NCBI GenBank assembly: GCA_937915865.1
Contig: CALGIG010000076.1
Coordinates: forward strand, 62,001 to 126,000
DNA from: an uncultured Prolixibacteraceae bacterium
GTDB taxonomy: Bacteria > Bacteroidota > Bacteroidia > Bacteroidales > Prolixibacteraceae
Reading direction: 5' to 3'
DNA length: 64,000 nt
This document shows positions 26,201-35,869 of this stretch, piece after piece. The position numbers were made by a program, and so were the translations under genes. Position 1 is the stretch's first letter, and the number at the start of each line of letters is the position of its first letter. The notes beneath the pieces are model-generated. The model saw nothing but the letters and a program-made list of their open reading frames with translations. It had not been told where the DNA came from and ran no database searches.

Positions 26201-27352
26201 CTATTCAGTTTTAAACGAAAAATTTCCGGGGCTAATTCCTACTTTAAATTCATCAAGAAGTTTTCCTGAACGTGAAAATCTTTTGACATGACCGTTTTGT
26301 TTGTGGTCGATGGCATCGCCAACGTAAATTTCATTGGTCGAAGGATCGATTCCAAGACTATAAAAACCACCGTAAGTAGTTGTATTTTCTGAAGTTATAA
26401 ATGGCTGATCTGGAATTCGTTTGTCGTTGACTGACATTCGCCAAACGTGCCGGTTGATGTAGTAAATGCTGTCGCCAGCCGGGTTAAGGCACATTTTTAT
26501 TGGGTGATCGCCCAACGGAAATCTAAATGTGCGTTCAATTTCGCGGGTTTCAGCATCAATTTTCAGCAAGCCAGGTTGCTCGTACCCATAAGCGCTTCCA
26601 TCGAATCCGCCATCGGTCATTATCCACAGTTTATTGTATTTATCCAGAATAATGCTGTTGGGCTGCTTGAAAACCTCAATCGAGTCCTTCACTTGATCCG
26701 TATTGGTGTCGATTACCAGTATTTTATTGTCGTACGACCAGCAATTCACAAACAACAGGTTTTTATACGCGACCATTTGCTCAGTTGAGTGCTGACCAAA
26801 CTGTGACTTTGAATTGACAACACTTATTTTTCCGGTAATCTGGAAAGTTTCAGGATTGAAAATGGTGATTTTTCGTGCATAAAGGTCTGTCACATAAGCT
26901 TTCTCCTGATCAAAAATGTGAATGTACCGGGGTGAGCTCAAACCCGAAATGCTTCCTTGAAATTCGGCAGTGGTATTGTCGATCACATAAATCTTACCGG
27001 AATTGTTTACTACAACAAAACCAAGGTTTTTCCACAAATACATCGATTGGGCCACATCGCCCAACGGTGCTCCATTTCGAGACATAAAAACCTGGTTATA
27101 AACCCGTTTTGCTGTCGGATCATAGAATGATAATGACGAATTGCCATACATGAAATTACCTTCGTTAACAATGTAAACTCCTTTGTTTCCCGAAAAATCA
27201 AAATAAACCGTATCAACAGGGCTTTCTTTGCACGATGTGAATAACCATCCCACCATCGCCAACAGCGTAACATTCAATATGGCAAGTTTTTTCCACCTTC
27301 TGCCTTCTCCCTTCTGCCTTTTCCCTTCTGCCTTTTTCCTTGTATTTCTCAT
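26201..27352 (-). CDS. DUF5074/YncE-like beta-propeller lipoprotein (BtuG-like)
   Basis: A 383-residue surface-type lipoprotein with a seven-bladed YncE-like propeller: repeated segments such as YVTDLYARKITIFNPET, LLFVNCWSYDNKILVIDTNTDQV and LDKYNKLWIMTDGG. The lipobox is FTSC near residue 41. I start at ATG 27352, which overlaps the upstream receptor stop by 4 nt (ATGA). This gives a long basic N-region (about 20 Lys/Arg/Gly-rich residues) encoded by a purine-rich tandem repeat. In Bacteroides, propellers of this kind (BtuG) sit beside BtuB and bind vitamin B12, and the riboswitch upstream supports the same role here. Confidence 0.8.
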   Translation of the reverse strand: MRNTRKKAEGKRQKGEGRRWKKLAILNVTLLAMVGWLFTSCKESPVDTVYFDFSGNKGVYIVNEGNFMYGNSSLSFYDPTAKRVYNQVFMSRNGAPLGDVAQSMYLWKNLGFVVVNNSGKIYVIDNTTAEFQGSISGLSSPRYIHIFDQEKAYVTDLYARKITIFNPETFQITGKISVVNSKSQFGQHSTEQMVAYKNLLFVNCWSYDNKILVIDTNTDQVKDSIEVFKQPNSIILDKYNKLWIMTDGGFDGSAYGYEQPGLLKIDAETREIERTFRFPLGDHPIKMCLNPAGDSIYYINRHVWRMSVNDKRIPDQPFITSENTTTYGGFYSLGIDPSTNEIYVGDAIDHKQNGHVKRFSRSGKLLDEFKVGISPGNFSFKTE

Positions 27353-29337
27353 TTCTTGTAACTGAATTGAAGGGTTAACGAATAGTAGCGGCCCGGCATT
27401 GGTCGCCATAAAATTGCCATATAATCAGTATTCAGCAGGTTTTCTATTGTGCCTGTTGCATCAACTGAAAAATGGCTAAAAACAAAGCTTCGTCCTAAAC
27501 TAGCATTTATCAGCCAGTATGGATTGAGCACTTTTTCATAGTCCGATTCTTCGTTGTTGCTTGTTGTAAAGCGTTTTCCGGTGAACGGGGCATTTATTTT
27601 CAGAAAGTATTTCTGGTAATCGAGCTGTGCAAATAGGTTAGCTTTATCTTTTGGTATGTAAATCAACTGCTTACCACGGGTTTTATCAACCGATGCAACA
27701 GCGTCGACATTGGAAGTTTCGGCGTGCGAATAATTGGCTTTAAAATCAAATGATACCTCGTTCGCCATTTTTTTATGAATCGAAACAGCAGTTTCAATGC
27801 CACGTGCAAAAACCTTTCGAAGGTTGCTGGCTTCCCAATACGAGGCCCCGCTGGCCGAAGGTTGCCACACAATCCAGTTGTCGATTAACGAAGCGAAACC
27901 AGTTATTTGTCCCGAAAGGTTCGACTTCTCAGTCCTTTTTGAAAAGGAAAAAGCCAGGTCGCCAGCCGATCCGTTTTCCGATTTAAGGTTAGGATTGCCG
28001 CCCGGGATCCAATATAAGTCATTTAGTCCGGGTTGGTGGTAATTTCTGGAAACATTCATTTTTATTGAAAATTCTTCAGCTTTTCCGGTCTGATATTCGG
28101 CCCCCATCGATGGAATTATGCCAACCAGTTTATTGTCATATAGTTCGGAGCGAGAGATAAATGAAACAAAAAATTTGGGGAAAGCCTGAAAATGTATGGA
28201 ATTCATTAGCGAAAGTTCAAGTCGATCGTGGTTATAACCAATTTTTTGAGCTTTATCGAATACCGAAACCCGATGGTAAGCCGAGTTGAACGCCCAGTTC
28301 AAATTCAGGGTTTCCAACGGGCTCCAATCCAGGTTCAGGTTGCCCGAATAACTTTTTTCCTTGCTATTGCTGTCGAAATTCACAAAATTAGCTTCGGTGC
28401 TTGCCCTGAAATAATGCAATTCTGTTTGGTTATAACCGGCAACTGTCTCTAACTTTGTTTTTACGGTTACATATTTCCACGATCCTACTGCTCTGATATT
28501 CTGATCGTTTTGTGTTTCCTTACGTACATCGCCTTCAAACGACATCAGCTGCGGCAAATCGCGGTTACTTTGGTATGCCCACAGTTTGACTGAAAACGAG
28601 TGTTTATTGGCGCGGAGATATGCTTCCTGCAAAAACCCCATTTTATTGTATCCGGCGTTTTTCTGTTCAGCCTCGTGCATGGGTAAAACGCCATAGTTGT
28701 AGTACGGGAAATTATTCTTGCTATCGTCTGAAAACAAGCGCGTTTTAAATTGAGTTTTGCCGTTTCCGTACCCCAGGTTCAGGTATTCTTTGGCTGTTGA
28801 AAAACTTTCGATGGTTTGCACATATCGAATGCTAAACCTGTCGGTCCAGTCGGGCTTATTATTGATTAAAATGCTTCCACCAAGAGCGCCAGAACCCGAT
28901 TGTAGTGAACTTCCTCCATGTTGAAGGCTGATATCGTCGATGAAATAAACAGGGAAGAGTGAGAAATCGACATCGCCACGCATCGGAGAATTAAGTTTTA
29001 TCCCATTCCAGTAAACCTGCGTGTGCGACGAAGCTGTTCCACGAAACGAAGCCGTAGCTGTGGAGCCGCGCCCGTACGATTTCAGGAAAACCGGCGAATA
29101 CGACGACAATAATTCTGAAATGGTTTGTGTTTTCATCATTTGCAGCGCAACAGTATCAATCCGCGAAACCATTGAAGCAGCTTCCTGTATTTTTCGTTTT
29201 CCAAATACTTTAACCTCCTGAATTTTAATAGTGTCGGTTAGTTTTTGAGAATAACCACTTTTAACAAAGAAAGGAAACAGAAAAAGCAAAACGAGAAAAA
29301 TTCGGTTCAAATTCGATATGTTGCAATTGATTTTCAA
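27349..29337 (-). CDS. TonB-dependent receptor, probable cobalamin (BtuB-type)
   Basis: A 662-residue outer membrane receptor: signal peptide (to about residue 30), a TonB-box-like DTIKIQEVKVFG, a plug domain (about 45-155, with SLQHGGSSLQSGSGALGGSI), and a 22-strand barrel to the C-terminus. The small size and plug resemble BtuB-like receptors, not SusC proteins. It lies in an operon headed by a cobalamin riboswitch, between a T9SS surface protein (4-nt gap) and a BtuG-like propeller (4-nt overlap). Cobalamin as substrate is inferred from that regulation and context. Confidence 0.82.
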   Translation of the reverse strand: MKINCNISNLNRIFLVLLFLFPFFVKSGYSQKLTDTIKIQEVKVFGKRKIQEAASMVSRIDTVALQMMKTQTISELLSSYSPVFLKSYGRGSTATASFRGTASSHTQVYWNGIKLNSPMRGDVDFSLFPVYFIDDISLQHGGSSLQSGSGALGGSILINNKPDWTDRFSIRYVQTIESFSTAKEYLNLGYGNGKTQFKTRLFSDDSKNNFPYYNYGVLPMHEAEQKNAGYNKMGFLQEAYLRANKHSFSVKLWAYQSNRDLPQLMSFEGDVRKETQNDQNIRAVGSWKYVTVKTKLETVAGYNQTELHYFRASTEANFVNFDSNSKEKSYSGNLNLDWSPLETLNLNWAFNSAYHRVSVFDKAQKIGYNHDRLELSLMNSIHFQAFPKFFVSFISRSELYDNKLVGIIPSMGAEYQTGKAEEFSIKMNVSRNYHQPGLNDLYWIPGGNPNLKSENGSAGDLAFSFSKRTEKSNLSGQITGFASLIDNWIVWQPSASGASYWEASNLRKVFARGIETAVSIHKKMANEVSFDFKANYSHAETSNVDAVASVDKTRGKQLIYIPKDKANLFAQLDYQKYFLKINAPFTGKRFTTSNNEESDYEKVLNPYWLINASLGRSFVFSHFSVDATGTIENLLNTDYMAILWRPMPGRYYSLTLQFSYKK

Positions 29338-29341
29338 CGAG

Positions 29342-31759
29342 TTATTTCTTTACTATTTTCTGGCTGAAGACCTGTTTGTCGGCTACCACTTGAATCAAGT
29401 ACATGCCAGGCGATAGTTGTTCGAGATTCAGTTCAGGATAATTGCCTTTTTTCGAGAATACCAGTTGCCCTTCGGAATTGTAGATTGAAATGCAATCTAT
29501 TTCCCTCGGACAGCTAATTTGGATATTCGCGGTGAAAGGATTTGGATAAACTTTACAACTTATCGAATTCTCAGGTTCAGGTTTATTTCCGGTAACCAGT
29601 TCGGCAATCAAATTGGCCGCATCTATTCCAGAGCTAATCAGGAATTCACCGGTTTGATTTACACTGTAAATTGCTTTTCCCATTTCGTCGCTCGTCAGGT
29701 TGGTTTTTACAGTCGAATTACTTTTCGACTGAACTACAATGTTTTGATTGGTAATAACTTCGGTTGAATTAACCGATATCAGCCTGTTGGCATCCATTGT
29801 ACAAGTATGTTTCTTCAGTTGTATTTCGCACGAATTACCAATTTTTACCGTGTCTTTTCCTGAAGTAAGTTGGGTAACCGTCCAGGGTTGGAAGTTATCA
29901 GTTATGTGGTAAATCATTATTTCGTCGTCGTTATTCACTTTCAGTTTATCGAAGCCTGAAACCACTTGTTGTTGATTTAACAGGACGACCCATGTTTTCC
30001 GATAAGCTTCTGCCGAACGCGAGCCGCCGTAGCCAAAAGTATAAACGGTTGAACCATCTTCAACCGATGGAACTTTCCAGAGGTAAAGTGCAGAACCTCC
30101 TTCTGCATCGTCGCGGAAAGCCCAGTTTGCTTCATTTCCGGTAGCTTTAAAAATGGCAGCAATGGCGTGTGCCAGCGACGTAAATGTAATGTCATTCAAT
30201 CTGTAGGTTTTCTGGTTACGATCAACTTTGGATGTTAAATCAACTTGTTCAACCCAAACTGACTGACGTGGAATGATATTTTTTTCGCTGGTTTTGACAG
30301 ATATGTAAACCTTCTTTTTTGCTGATTCGGCAACAACTTCAACCTGAACTGAATCACGAACTTTAGGCGAATCGCTTACCTGAAAATGCAGCCAACTTTT
30401 GCCTGGCTGTTTTCCTTGCAGGTAACTGGCTCCATCAACCAAGACAATTTCGGCAACCGTTTGGTCGTCAAATTTCCATTCGGTGTTAATTCCGGTCATA
30501 ACAGTTCCGTTCTGATCGGTAACTTCACCGGTAAGTTCCAGCTTGTCGTTCACTTTCAGTACGTTCGACTGTATGGTAATTTTAGCTTTGGTTGCAGCGT
30601 AAATTTCTATCGTTTTTTCAGTATAAATTTCAGAATTGGAAGAAGATGAGGCTTTTAATTTAATTGTTCCGGCCTTCTTTGTAATCAGTTTATCACCTTG
30701 AATAGTTGCCAGATCGGTATTGTCAATACTCCAGTTAATTTGTGTGTTGGTTTGAGGTATCCCTTTTTCAAACAGTAAAGCGTTGAGCGTTTGGCTTTGT
30801 CCGACAGCTATTTTTGAGGCAAATTCCTGAATGACAATCACTGTTTGGTTACCTGTAACTGTAGCTGGTTCCACATCGCGTATCCCGGTAATTTCGGTCG
30901 AGACTTCGCCAAGCCAGCCTGCTTGTGCATTCATTCCTGTGTATATGCGTATAAAATTTATTTCATCAAGTTTTACCGGTTGCCTGTTCGCATCCACAGC
31001 CCAGTCAATATCAATGGCATCTCCCCCACTTCCTTCAATAGTTGATGTATAAGGATTGTCAGGTAACTTTTCGGTGTACGATAAAACAGGTGTATTATCA
31101 GCATATCCGAATGTTTTGTGGTACGAAATCACTTTCCCGGGATTCGTGAGATCAATTGGATTGGTCAATCGGGTTCCTTTTAGTGTGTATTTATCTGTTG
31201 GAATTGCCGGAAATAAATCAACTTTGGGATAATATGGTTGTTGGTGAAAGCTGTTGGCGGCAATAAATCCAGAATTGTTTTGGTTGTCAGTCCATTGGAT
31301 ATTTCCGGCTTGATTTAAACCGTTATTTAGGTAAGTAACTGCATAATTGGTTGTTGTAGAATTCCAGAAATGTTCGCTTCCGGCAATTTCATACCAGGTA
31401 TCGTCGGCAATTCCGTTGTGGTTTTCGTCTTTCATCACTTGAATGATTCCAGGTTCCGACCAGGTTATATCCGGGTTCCCGTAAATTGTAAAATCCACTC
31501 CATACGGATTCGCCGCATCATTTTTTATTCCGTCCTGAAAATAAACTGTGATTGATCCACCAAAAGATCCAAGACTAACCAAGCCTTTATTGGTTCCAAT
31601 CAGCGAATTAGCAGCAGTTGGCGTTCCAATATTGTCGGCATTGGTAAATTGCCCGGGAGCCGGAGTATAATCCACAACTTTGGAGATAAACTGGGCATCT
31701 GCCGGTTTCAGAAAACTTGCCAGAATGCCAATTAGGATAAACTTGTTAAATGAGTTCAT
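29342..31759 (-). CDS. T9SS-secreted multidomain surface protein of the cobalamin operon
   Basis: An 805-residue secreted protein. A signal peptide (MNSFNKFILIGILASFLKPADA) precedes a large N-terminal domain (about 25-300) of a type seen in Bacteroidota cell surface proteins near TonB receptors. Two Ig-like (Big_2-type) domains follow (about 310-480), then a DUF4430-like domain (about 490-640; WVVLLNQQQ, VNNDDEIMIYHI), a fold shared with the C-terminal part of transcobalamins. The end (about 735-805, VYPNPF to MYLIQVVADKQVFSQKIVKK) is a type A sorting signal for type IX secretion. It is the first gene after the riboswitch. B12 binding is an inference. Confidence 0.75.
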   Translation of the reverse strand: MNSFNKFILIGILASFLKPADAQFISKVVDYTPAPGQFTNADNIGTPTAANSLIGTNKGLVSLGSFGGSITVYFQDGIKNDAANPYGVDFTIYGNPDITWSEPGIIQVMKDENHNGIADDTWYEIAGSEHFWNSTTTNYAVTYLNNGLNQAGNIQWTDNQNNSGFIAANSFHQQPYYPKVDLFPAIPTDKYTLKGTRLTNPIDLTNPGKVISYHKTFGYADNTPVLSYTEKLPDNPYTSTIEGSGGDAIDIDWAVDANRQPVKLDEINFIRIYTGMNAQAGWLGEVSTEITGIRDVEPATVTGNQTVIVIQEFASKIAVGQSQTLNALLFEKGIPQTNTQINWSIDNTDLATIQGDKLITKKAGTIKLKASSSSNSEIYTEKTIEIYAATKAKITIQSNVLKVNDKLELTGEVTDQNGTVMTGINTEWKFDDQTVAEIVLVDGASYLQGKQPGKSWLHFQVSDSPKVRDSVQVEVVAESAKKKVYISVKTSEKNIIPRQSVWVEQVDLTSKVDRNQKTYRLNDITFTSLAHAIAAIFKATGNEANWAFRDDAEGGSALYLWKVPSVEDGSTVYTFGYGGSRSAEAYRKTWVVLLNQQQVVSGFDKLKVNNDDEIMIYHITDNFQPWTVTQLTSGKDTVKIGNSCEIQLKKHTCTMDANRLISVNSTEVITNQNIVVQSKSNSTVKTNLTSDEMGKAIYSVNQTGEFLISSGIDAANLIAELVTGNKPEPENSISCKVYPNPFTANIQISCPREIDCISIYNSEGQLVFSKKGNYPELNLEQLSPGMYLIQVVADKQVFSQKIVKK

Positions 31760-31874
31760 TGCTGTAAAATCGTTTCATAATATTTGGATTTTGCAGCTTT
31801 TCAGAATATAAAAACATGAAAAGATGAAATGGTTTCTTGCTTTTTCGCCGAAAGCTTCAAAATCCTTGGTTTTA

Positions 31875-32146
31875 CAGGCAGGTCTTCTGACTCACTCCAA
31901 TTTGAATAGCCTTCCCAAAGCCCCTCTTAATCTCCCCCAAGGGGAGAAATTAAGAATCTCTTTTGTATAGATTTTAGTAGCCTCAGTGGCAAAAATATTA
32001 TTCAAAACCTAGTCCCTTTAGCCTCTCCTTTGGGGAGGTTGGTGGGGCTATGAGTTTACAGCAGCGGGAACTGTACAGGAATTGCTTAAATTACGGCTCA
32101 CCTGTTTCCCTTTTAATCCTCTATGAGGAACCTGTTGGCTGGCAAA
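31875..32146 (-). ncRNA. Cobalamin riboswitch with expanded peripheral loops
   Basis: Read on the minus strand, all core blocks appear in order: GGTTCC near 32135, GGATTAAAAGGGAAACAGGT, the B12 box CCCGCTGCTGTAA (32055-32067), GCCACTG (31984-31990), GGGAAGG (31910-31916) and AGTCAGAAGACCTGCC (31877-31892). The gene at 31759 begins 115 nt later. The spacings between B12 box and GCCACTG (about 64 nt) and between GCCACTG and GGGAAGG (about 67 nt) are much longer than usual because both loops hold palindromic repeats. Binding of adenosylcobalamin should repress the uptake operon. The rest of the 31760-32382 gap holds the phoH control region. Confidence 0.93.
31918..32049. repeat. Double palindromic element inside the riboswitch
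   Basis: The left half (31918-31946) starts AAGCCCC and contains CTCCCCCAAGGGGAG. The right half (32020-32049) starts AGCCTCTCC and ends GGTGGGGCT. The halves are in inverted orientation, with about 73 nt between them that include the GCCACTG block of the riboswitch. The same two-part layout occurs at 44356-44530 and 45511-45636. Confidence 0.7.
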
Positions 32147-32150
32147 GTTA
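32143..32150 (-). promoter_or_regulatory. -7 element of the cobalamin uptake operon
   Basis: TAACTTTG on the minus strand matches TAnnTTTG. It would start transcription at about 32136, right at the beginning of the riboswitch. Confidence 0.55.
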
Positions 32151-32285
32151 TATAAAAGAACCGAAGAATGATTTTGATTTCATTGAGATTATCCAGAAAG
32201 TTCATAAATTAGGTTAATGTCGATTAAAACGAATAGCTATTCAATTGAAAATTAATAGTATGAAAGACTTCGAATGTCGTTGGCT

Positions 32286-32299
32286 AATTGTTAACAATT
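32286..32299. promoter_or_regulatory. 14-bp palindrome upstream of phoH
   Basis: AATTGTTAACAATT is a perfect 14-bp palindrome lying 48 bp before the phoH -7 element (TATTTTTG at 32347-32354). It is a candidate operator with no known regulator. Confidence 0.35.
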
Positions 32300-32346
32300 C
32301 ATTGTGCTAAAACAGGCATTCGAACCAAAAATAAGCTAAAGTTGTT

Positions 32347-32354
32347 TATTTTTG
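32347..32354 (+). promoter_or_regulatory. -7 element for phoH-purC
   Basis: TATTTTTG fits TAnnTTTG and lies 28 nt upstream of the phoH ATG. Confidence 0.5.
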
Positions 32355-32382
32355 CAGGGTATAAAAAAGCTGCATTCTGTCT

Positions 32383-33426
32383 ATGTTTGAAAAGCTCATT
32401 CATCTTGAAGGTATTGATCCACTTGAATTTTTCGGCGTCAGCAATGCCAAAATGAACCTGATCAAATCCTTCTTTCCCAAGTTACTCATAGTTTATCGTG
32501 GAAATGATGTCATTGTTAAAGGCGATGACGAAGAAATCTTACGGTTTGAATCAAAATTTCACCAGATAATCGATCATTACAATCAATTTAATGTATTGCC
32601 TGATGATGTTATTAATCAGGTATTTATGAATGATTTTGATGGGGTTATCGAAACGCCTGACGATGAGAAAGATGTGCTCCTTTATGGCATCAATGGCAAG
32701 GCTATTCGGGCAAGAACTCCCAATCAGCGGTTGCTGGTGGAAGCTTGTAAAAATTCAGATATGGTTTTTGCGATAGGACCTGCCGGAACCGGGAAAACAT
32801 ATACTGCCATTGCTCTGGCCGTCAGAGCGCTTAAAAATCGAGAGATTAAGCGAATAATCCTAAGCCGTCCGGCAGTTGAAGCTGGTGAAAGGCTCGGTTT
32901 TTTGCCTGGCGACCTGAAAGAAAAAATTGATCCGTACTTGCAGCCATTGTACGACGCGTTGCTTGATATGATTCCGGCGAAAAAACTGGAAGAATTTATG
33001 AAAGACGGCACCATACAAATCGCACCGCTGGCGTTTATGCGTGGCCGCACCTTGAGCAATGCTTTCGTTATTTTGGATGAAGCGCAAAATGCAACCGTCC
33101 TTCAATTGAAAATGTTCCTTACCCGTATGGGACTGAATACCAAATTTGTAATTACTGGCGATGAAACCCAGATTGACTTGCCATTCCAAACACCTTCAGG
33201 TTTGATTTTGGCCAAGCGAATCCTGAAAAACATCAAAGATATTTCGTTTATCCAGTTCGATGTGAAGGATATTGTTCGCCACCGCCTGGTTCGCGAAATT
33301 GTGATGGCTTACGAAAAGCACCATGCACTTGAGCTGATGAGGAAAGAAAAAGATAAAGAGAATAAAGAAAAAACAGATAAATCAGAAAAAACAGACAAAA
33401 ATGAGCAAAGCATTAACACGGACTGA
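32383..33426 (+). CDS. phoH: PhoH-like ATPase
   Basis: A 347-residue P-loop ATPase of the PhoH/YbeZ family. The Walker A motif is GPAGTGKT (132-139) and Walker B is FVILDEAQN (about residue 230). An N-terminal KH-like part is typical, and the C-terminus ends in a low-complexity Lys/Glu/Asp tail. Relatives associate with the endoribonuclease YbeY and with phosphate- or stress-linked RNA metabolism. The 3' end overlaps purC by 26 bp, so the two are co-transcribed; the repetitive tail lies just before and within that overlap. Confidence 0.92.
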   Translation: MFEKLIHLEGIDPLEFFGVSNAKMNLIKSFFPKLLIVYRGNDVIVKGDDEEILRFESKFHQIIDHYNQFNVLPDDVINQVFMNDFDGVIETPDDEKDVLLYGINGKAIRARTPNQRLLVEACKNSDMVFAIGPAGTGKTYTAIALAVRALKNREIKRIILSRPAVEAGERLGFLPGDLKEKIDPYLQPLYDALLDMIPAKKLEEFMKDGTIQIAPLAFMRGRTLSNAFVILDEAQNATVLQLKMFLTRMGLNTKFVITGDETQIDLPFQTPSGLILAKRILKNIKDISFIQFDVKDIVRHRLVREIVMAYEKHHALELMRKEKDKENKEKTDKSEKTDKNEQSINTD

Positions 33427-34348
33427 TTTTAATTTTCCGGGACAAAAAGGTGTGTACCATGGAAAAGTGAGAGATGTTTATAACATCAACGACGAATATT
33501 TGGTAATGGTGGTAAGCGACCGTATTTCGGCCTTCGATGTGGTTTTGCCGAAAGGTATTCCGTATAAAGGGCAGGTTTTGAACCAAATAGCTGCTAAGTT
33601 TCTTGATGCAACCAATGATATTGTGCCTAACTGGAAAATTGCTACGCCTGATGCAAACGTAACTGTTGGCCACCATTGCGAGCCATTTAAAGTTGAAATG
33701 GTGATTCGCGGATATTTGACCGGACACGCCTGGCGCGAATATAAAAGTGGCAAACGTTCGCTTTGTGGTATTGCATTACCCGACGGAATGGTTGAAAACC
33801 AGAAATTCGCTGAACCAATTATTACACCAACAACAAAAGCTTCGGAAGGACACGATGAAGATATTTCGCGTGAAGAAATTATTGCACAAGGGCTTGTAAG
33901 CAAGGACGACTATGAAATGCTTGAGAAATACACCCAAAAAGTTTTCGCTCGCGGAACTGAAATTGCTGCTTCGATGGGCCTTATTTTGGTGGACACCAAA
34001 TACGAATTTGGCAAGAAAGATGGCAAAATTTACCTGATCGACGAAATCCATACTCCCGATTCTTCCCGCTATTTCTATGCTGAAGGTTACGAAGAACGTC
34101 TGGCAAAAGGTGAAGCACAAAAACAACTTTCAAAGGAATTTGTGCGCCAATGGTTGATTGAAAATAATTTCCAGGGAAAAGATGGGCAGGTCGTTCCAGA
34201 CATGAACGAAGAATTTGTTACATCGGTTACCGACCGCTATATCGAACTTTTCGAAAACATCACGGGCGATCAATTCGAGAAATCAGATGTAAGTAATATT
34301 CAGTCGCGCATTGAAACGAATGTGACAAATTTCCTGAATAGACTATAA
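33401..34348 (+). CDS. purC: SAICAR synthase
   Basis: A 315-residue phosphoribosylaminoimidazole-succinocarboxamide synthase of purine biosynthesis, which ligates aspartate to CAIR using ATP. Motifs: [14 protein letters not shown] for nucleotide binding, [29 protein letters not shown], and [14 protein letters not shown]. The length fits the longer, roughly 300-residue type. The start lies inside the end of phoH, and a clear terminator follows, so it ends this operon. No other purine gene is present in the window. Confidence 0.96.
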   Translation: MSKALTRTDFNFPGQKGVYHGKVRDVYNINDEYLVMVVSDRISAFDVVLPKGIPYKGQVLNQIAAKFLDATNDIVPNWKIATPDANVTVGHHCEPFKVEMVIRGYLTGHAWREYKSGKRSLCGIALPDGMVENQKFAEPIITPTTKASEGHDEDISREEIIAQGLVSKDDYEMLEKYTQKVFARGTEIAASMGLILVDTKYEFGKKDGKIYLIDEIHTPDSSRYFYAEGYEERLAKGEAQKQLSKEFVRQWLIENNFQGKDGQVVPDMNEEFVTSVTDRYIELFENITGDQFEKSDVSNIQSRIETNVTNFLNRL

Positions 34349-34372
34349 TAACGATTAAATGTATGTTATATG

Positions 34373-34400
34373 AAAGGCTGATCACTGATCGGCCTTTTTT
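34373..34400 (+). terminator. Intrinsic terminator after purC
   Basis: AAAGGCTGATCA (34373-34384) pairs with TGATCGGCCTTT (34386-34397) and a T-run follows to 34400. It lies 24 nt past the purC stop. Confidence 0.85.
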
Positions 34401-34410
34401 ATGTTGATTT

Positions 34411-35040
34411 TTACAAGAAACGATATCGAAGTCCAAACGATAAACTTACAATATCTTTAAGGCCAATGGTTTTATTTTGAACGGCACTAATCAAATAGAG
34501 GTCGTTGGTATTGAATTCATAGAAAAATGCCATTTCTTTCCCGATCATTTTTTCGCTTGCTTTAAACGAAATTGATTGTCCAACAAATACGTGAAAACGT
34601 GTATTTACAGCCCAGAAATAATAACCTTTCGGATATTTTTCAGGTAAACGGCTCCAAAAATATTCGCCAAAAATTTTGCTGATGTAAATTCCGCTCGTCA
34701 ACGGTTCAAGACCAAGGCGATCATTTAAACGAATATGGAAAGGTGTGTAAGTTTGTTTTAATGTGGTAGTTAAATGTCCTTTACTTCCATTAATTTTTGG
34801 AATAAAACCGATGTAAAAATCTGTTTCCCATTGGTTTCGTTTTCCGTAGTACCAACCTGGACCTGATGAAAACATACCCATAGACCCTGCAAATTGCAGT
34901 TTGGCCTGGCGAGGTATTAATCCATTCCAATTACGCTGATATCTGGCTATAGCACGCTCTCTTTTTGAATTTGGATCAGCAAAAACATTGAACGGAAACA
35001 GAAATAGAATTGTGACTATAGCAATGGCTAAATTCCTCAT
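34411..35040 (-). CDS. Exported hypothetical protein, outer-membrane-barrel-like
   Basis: I do not recognise this family. I start at ATG 35040 (209 residues) because it gives a signal peptide, MRNLAIAIVTILFLFPFNVFA. The longer frame from 35151 would run into the upstream phosphoesterase gene. The mature part alternates short aromatic-rich strands (FYIGFIPKI, YYFWAVNTRFHVFVGQ, VSLSFGLRYRFL) and ends in an aromatic-Leu strand, as in small outer membrane barrels. It lies 10 nt after the phosphoesterase stop, so the two are probably co-expressed. Confidence 0.6.
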   Translation of the reverse strand: MRNLAIAIVTILFLFPFNVFADPNSKRERAIARYQRNWNGLIPRQAKLQFAGSMGMFSSGPGWYYGKRNQWETDFYIGFIPKINGSKGHLTTTLKQTYTPFHIRLNDRLGLEPLTSGIYISKIFGEYFWSRLPEKYPKGYYFWAVNTRFHVFVGQSISFKASEKMIGKEMAFFYEFNTNDLYLISAVQNKTIGLKDIVSLSFGLRYRFL

Positions 35041-35050
35041 AAACAATTTT

Positions 35051-35869
35051 TTAGAACTTAACAGTTTTATAAGAATAAGTATTTCCAGCCAACGTAAACA
35101 AAAGAAAAGTCCGTCTCGAAATATCGTCACATCCATAATACAAAATTCCATTGTTGAACAGATCGTTCATACTCTGAACATGATTATGCGCATGAATACA
35201 AAATTCCGGGTTCTTATAATGCTCAATCACATAGTTAAACATAAGCGCTGAATTGTCATTAAACTCATCGCTGTAAGGTGGTGCATGCATTACCACTATC
35301 GTTCGTTCGATAGTTGCTGAATCTTTCAGAAAACCCATCATATAATCGAAATCAGGAACAGGTGTAGAATAATCAAATTCCAGGGCATTTGTATTCAGAC
35401 AAATAAACCTGGTTTTCCTGAACGCGAAAGAAAAATTTAAATCACCGTAGATTTTCTGATATACATCTTTTCCGTGCCCTAAAATATCATGGTTCCCAAT
35501 TAGTGCCACGTATGGAACTTTAAGCTTTTTCATGATGTCGTGAATCCAGACATATTCCTTACTCATTCCAAAATCAGTAATATCTCCCCCATGAATTACA
35601 AAATCAATGTTGTTTAGTTTATTAGCAGCATTAACAAAATCCTGTGTTTCATCGTAATGCCGTTGCGTATCACCCATAAAAATGAACCTTACAGTATCTT
35701 GTTCGTCATCATTTTTTTGTAAAAGATTGATGTTAGTTTGATTTATTCCGGATGGTTGATTCTTTGATTCGAGATCGTAAGGATGATATTCAATAAGGTT
35801 ACATGATGCAAAAAGAATAAGTAACAGAAATTGGCTAATTACTGTTACCCTTAGGCAAGTTGTTTTCAT
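35051..35869 (-). CDS. Metallophosphoesterase lipoprotein
   Basis: A 272-residue calcineurin-type phosphoesterase. I start at ATG 35869, which gives a lipobox signal ending FASC; the start at 35899 would add ten residues. The metal-binding blocks are present in order: GDTQRHYDE, HGGDITD, GNHD, MHAPPY and HAHNH. It should act on a phosphate ester at the periplasmic or outer membrane face; the substrate is unknown. It precedes the barrel-like gene by 10 nt on the minus strand. Confidence 0.87.
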   Translation of the reverse strand: MKTTCLRVTVISQFLLLILFASCNLIEYHPYDLESKNQPSGINQTNINLLQKNDDEQDTVRFIFMGDTQRHYDETQDFVNAANKLNNIDFVIHGGDITDFGMSKEYVWIHDIMKKLKVPYVALIGNHDILGHGKDVYQKIYGDLNFSFAFRKTRFICLNTNALEFDYSTPVPDFDYMMGFLKDSATIERTIVVMHAPPYSDEFNDNSALMFNYVIEHYKNPEFCIHAHNHVQSMNDLFNNGILYYGCDDISRRTFLLFTLAGNTYSYKTVKF

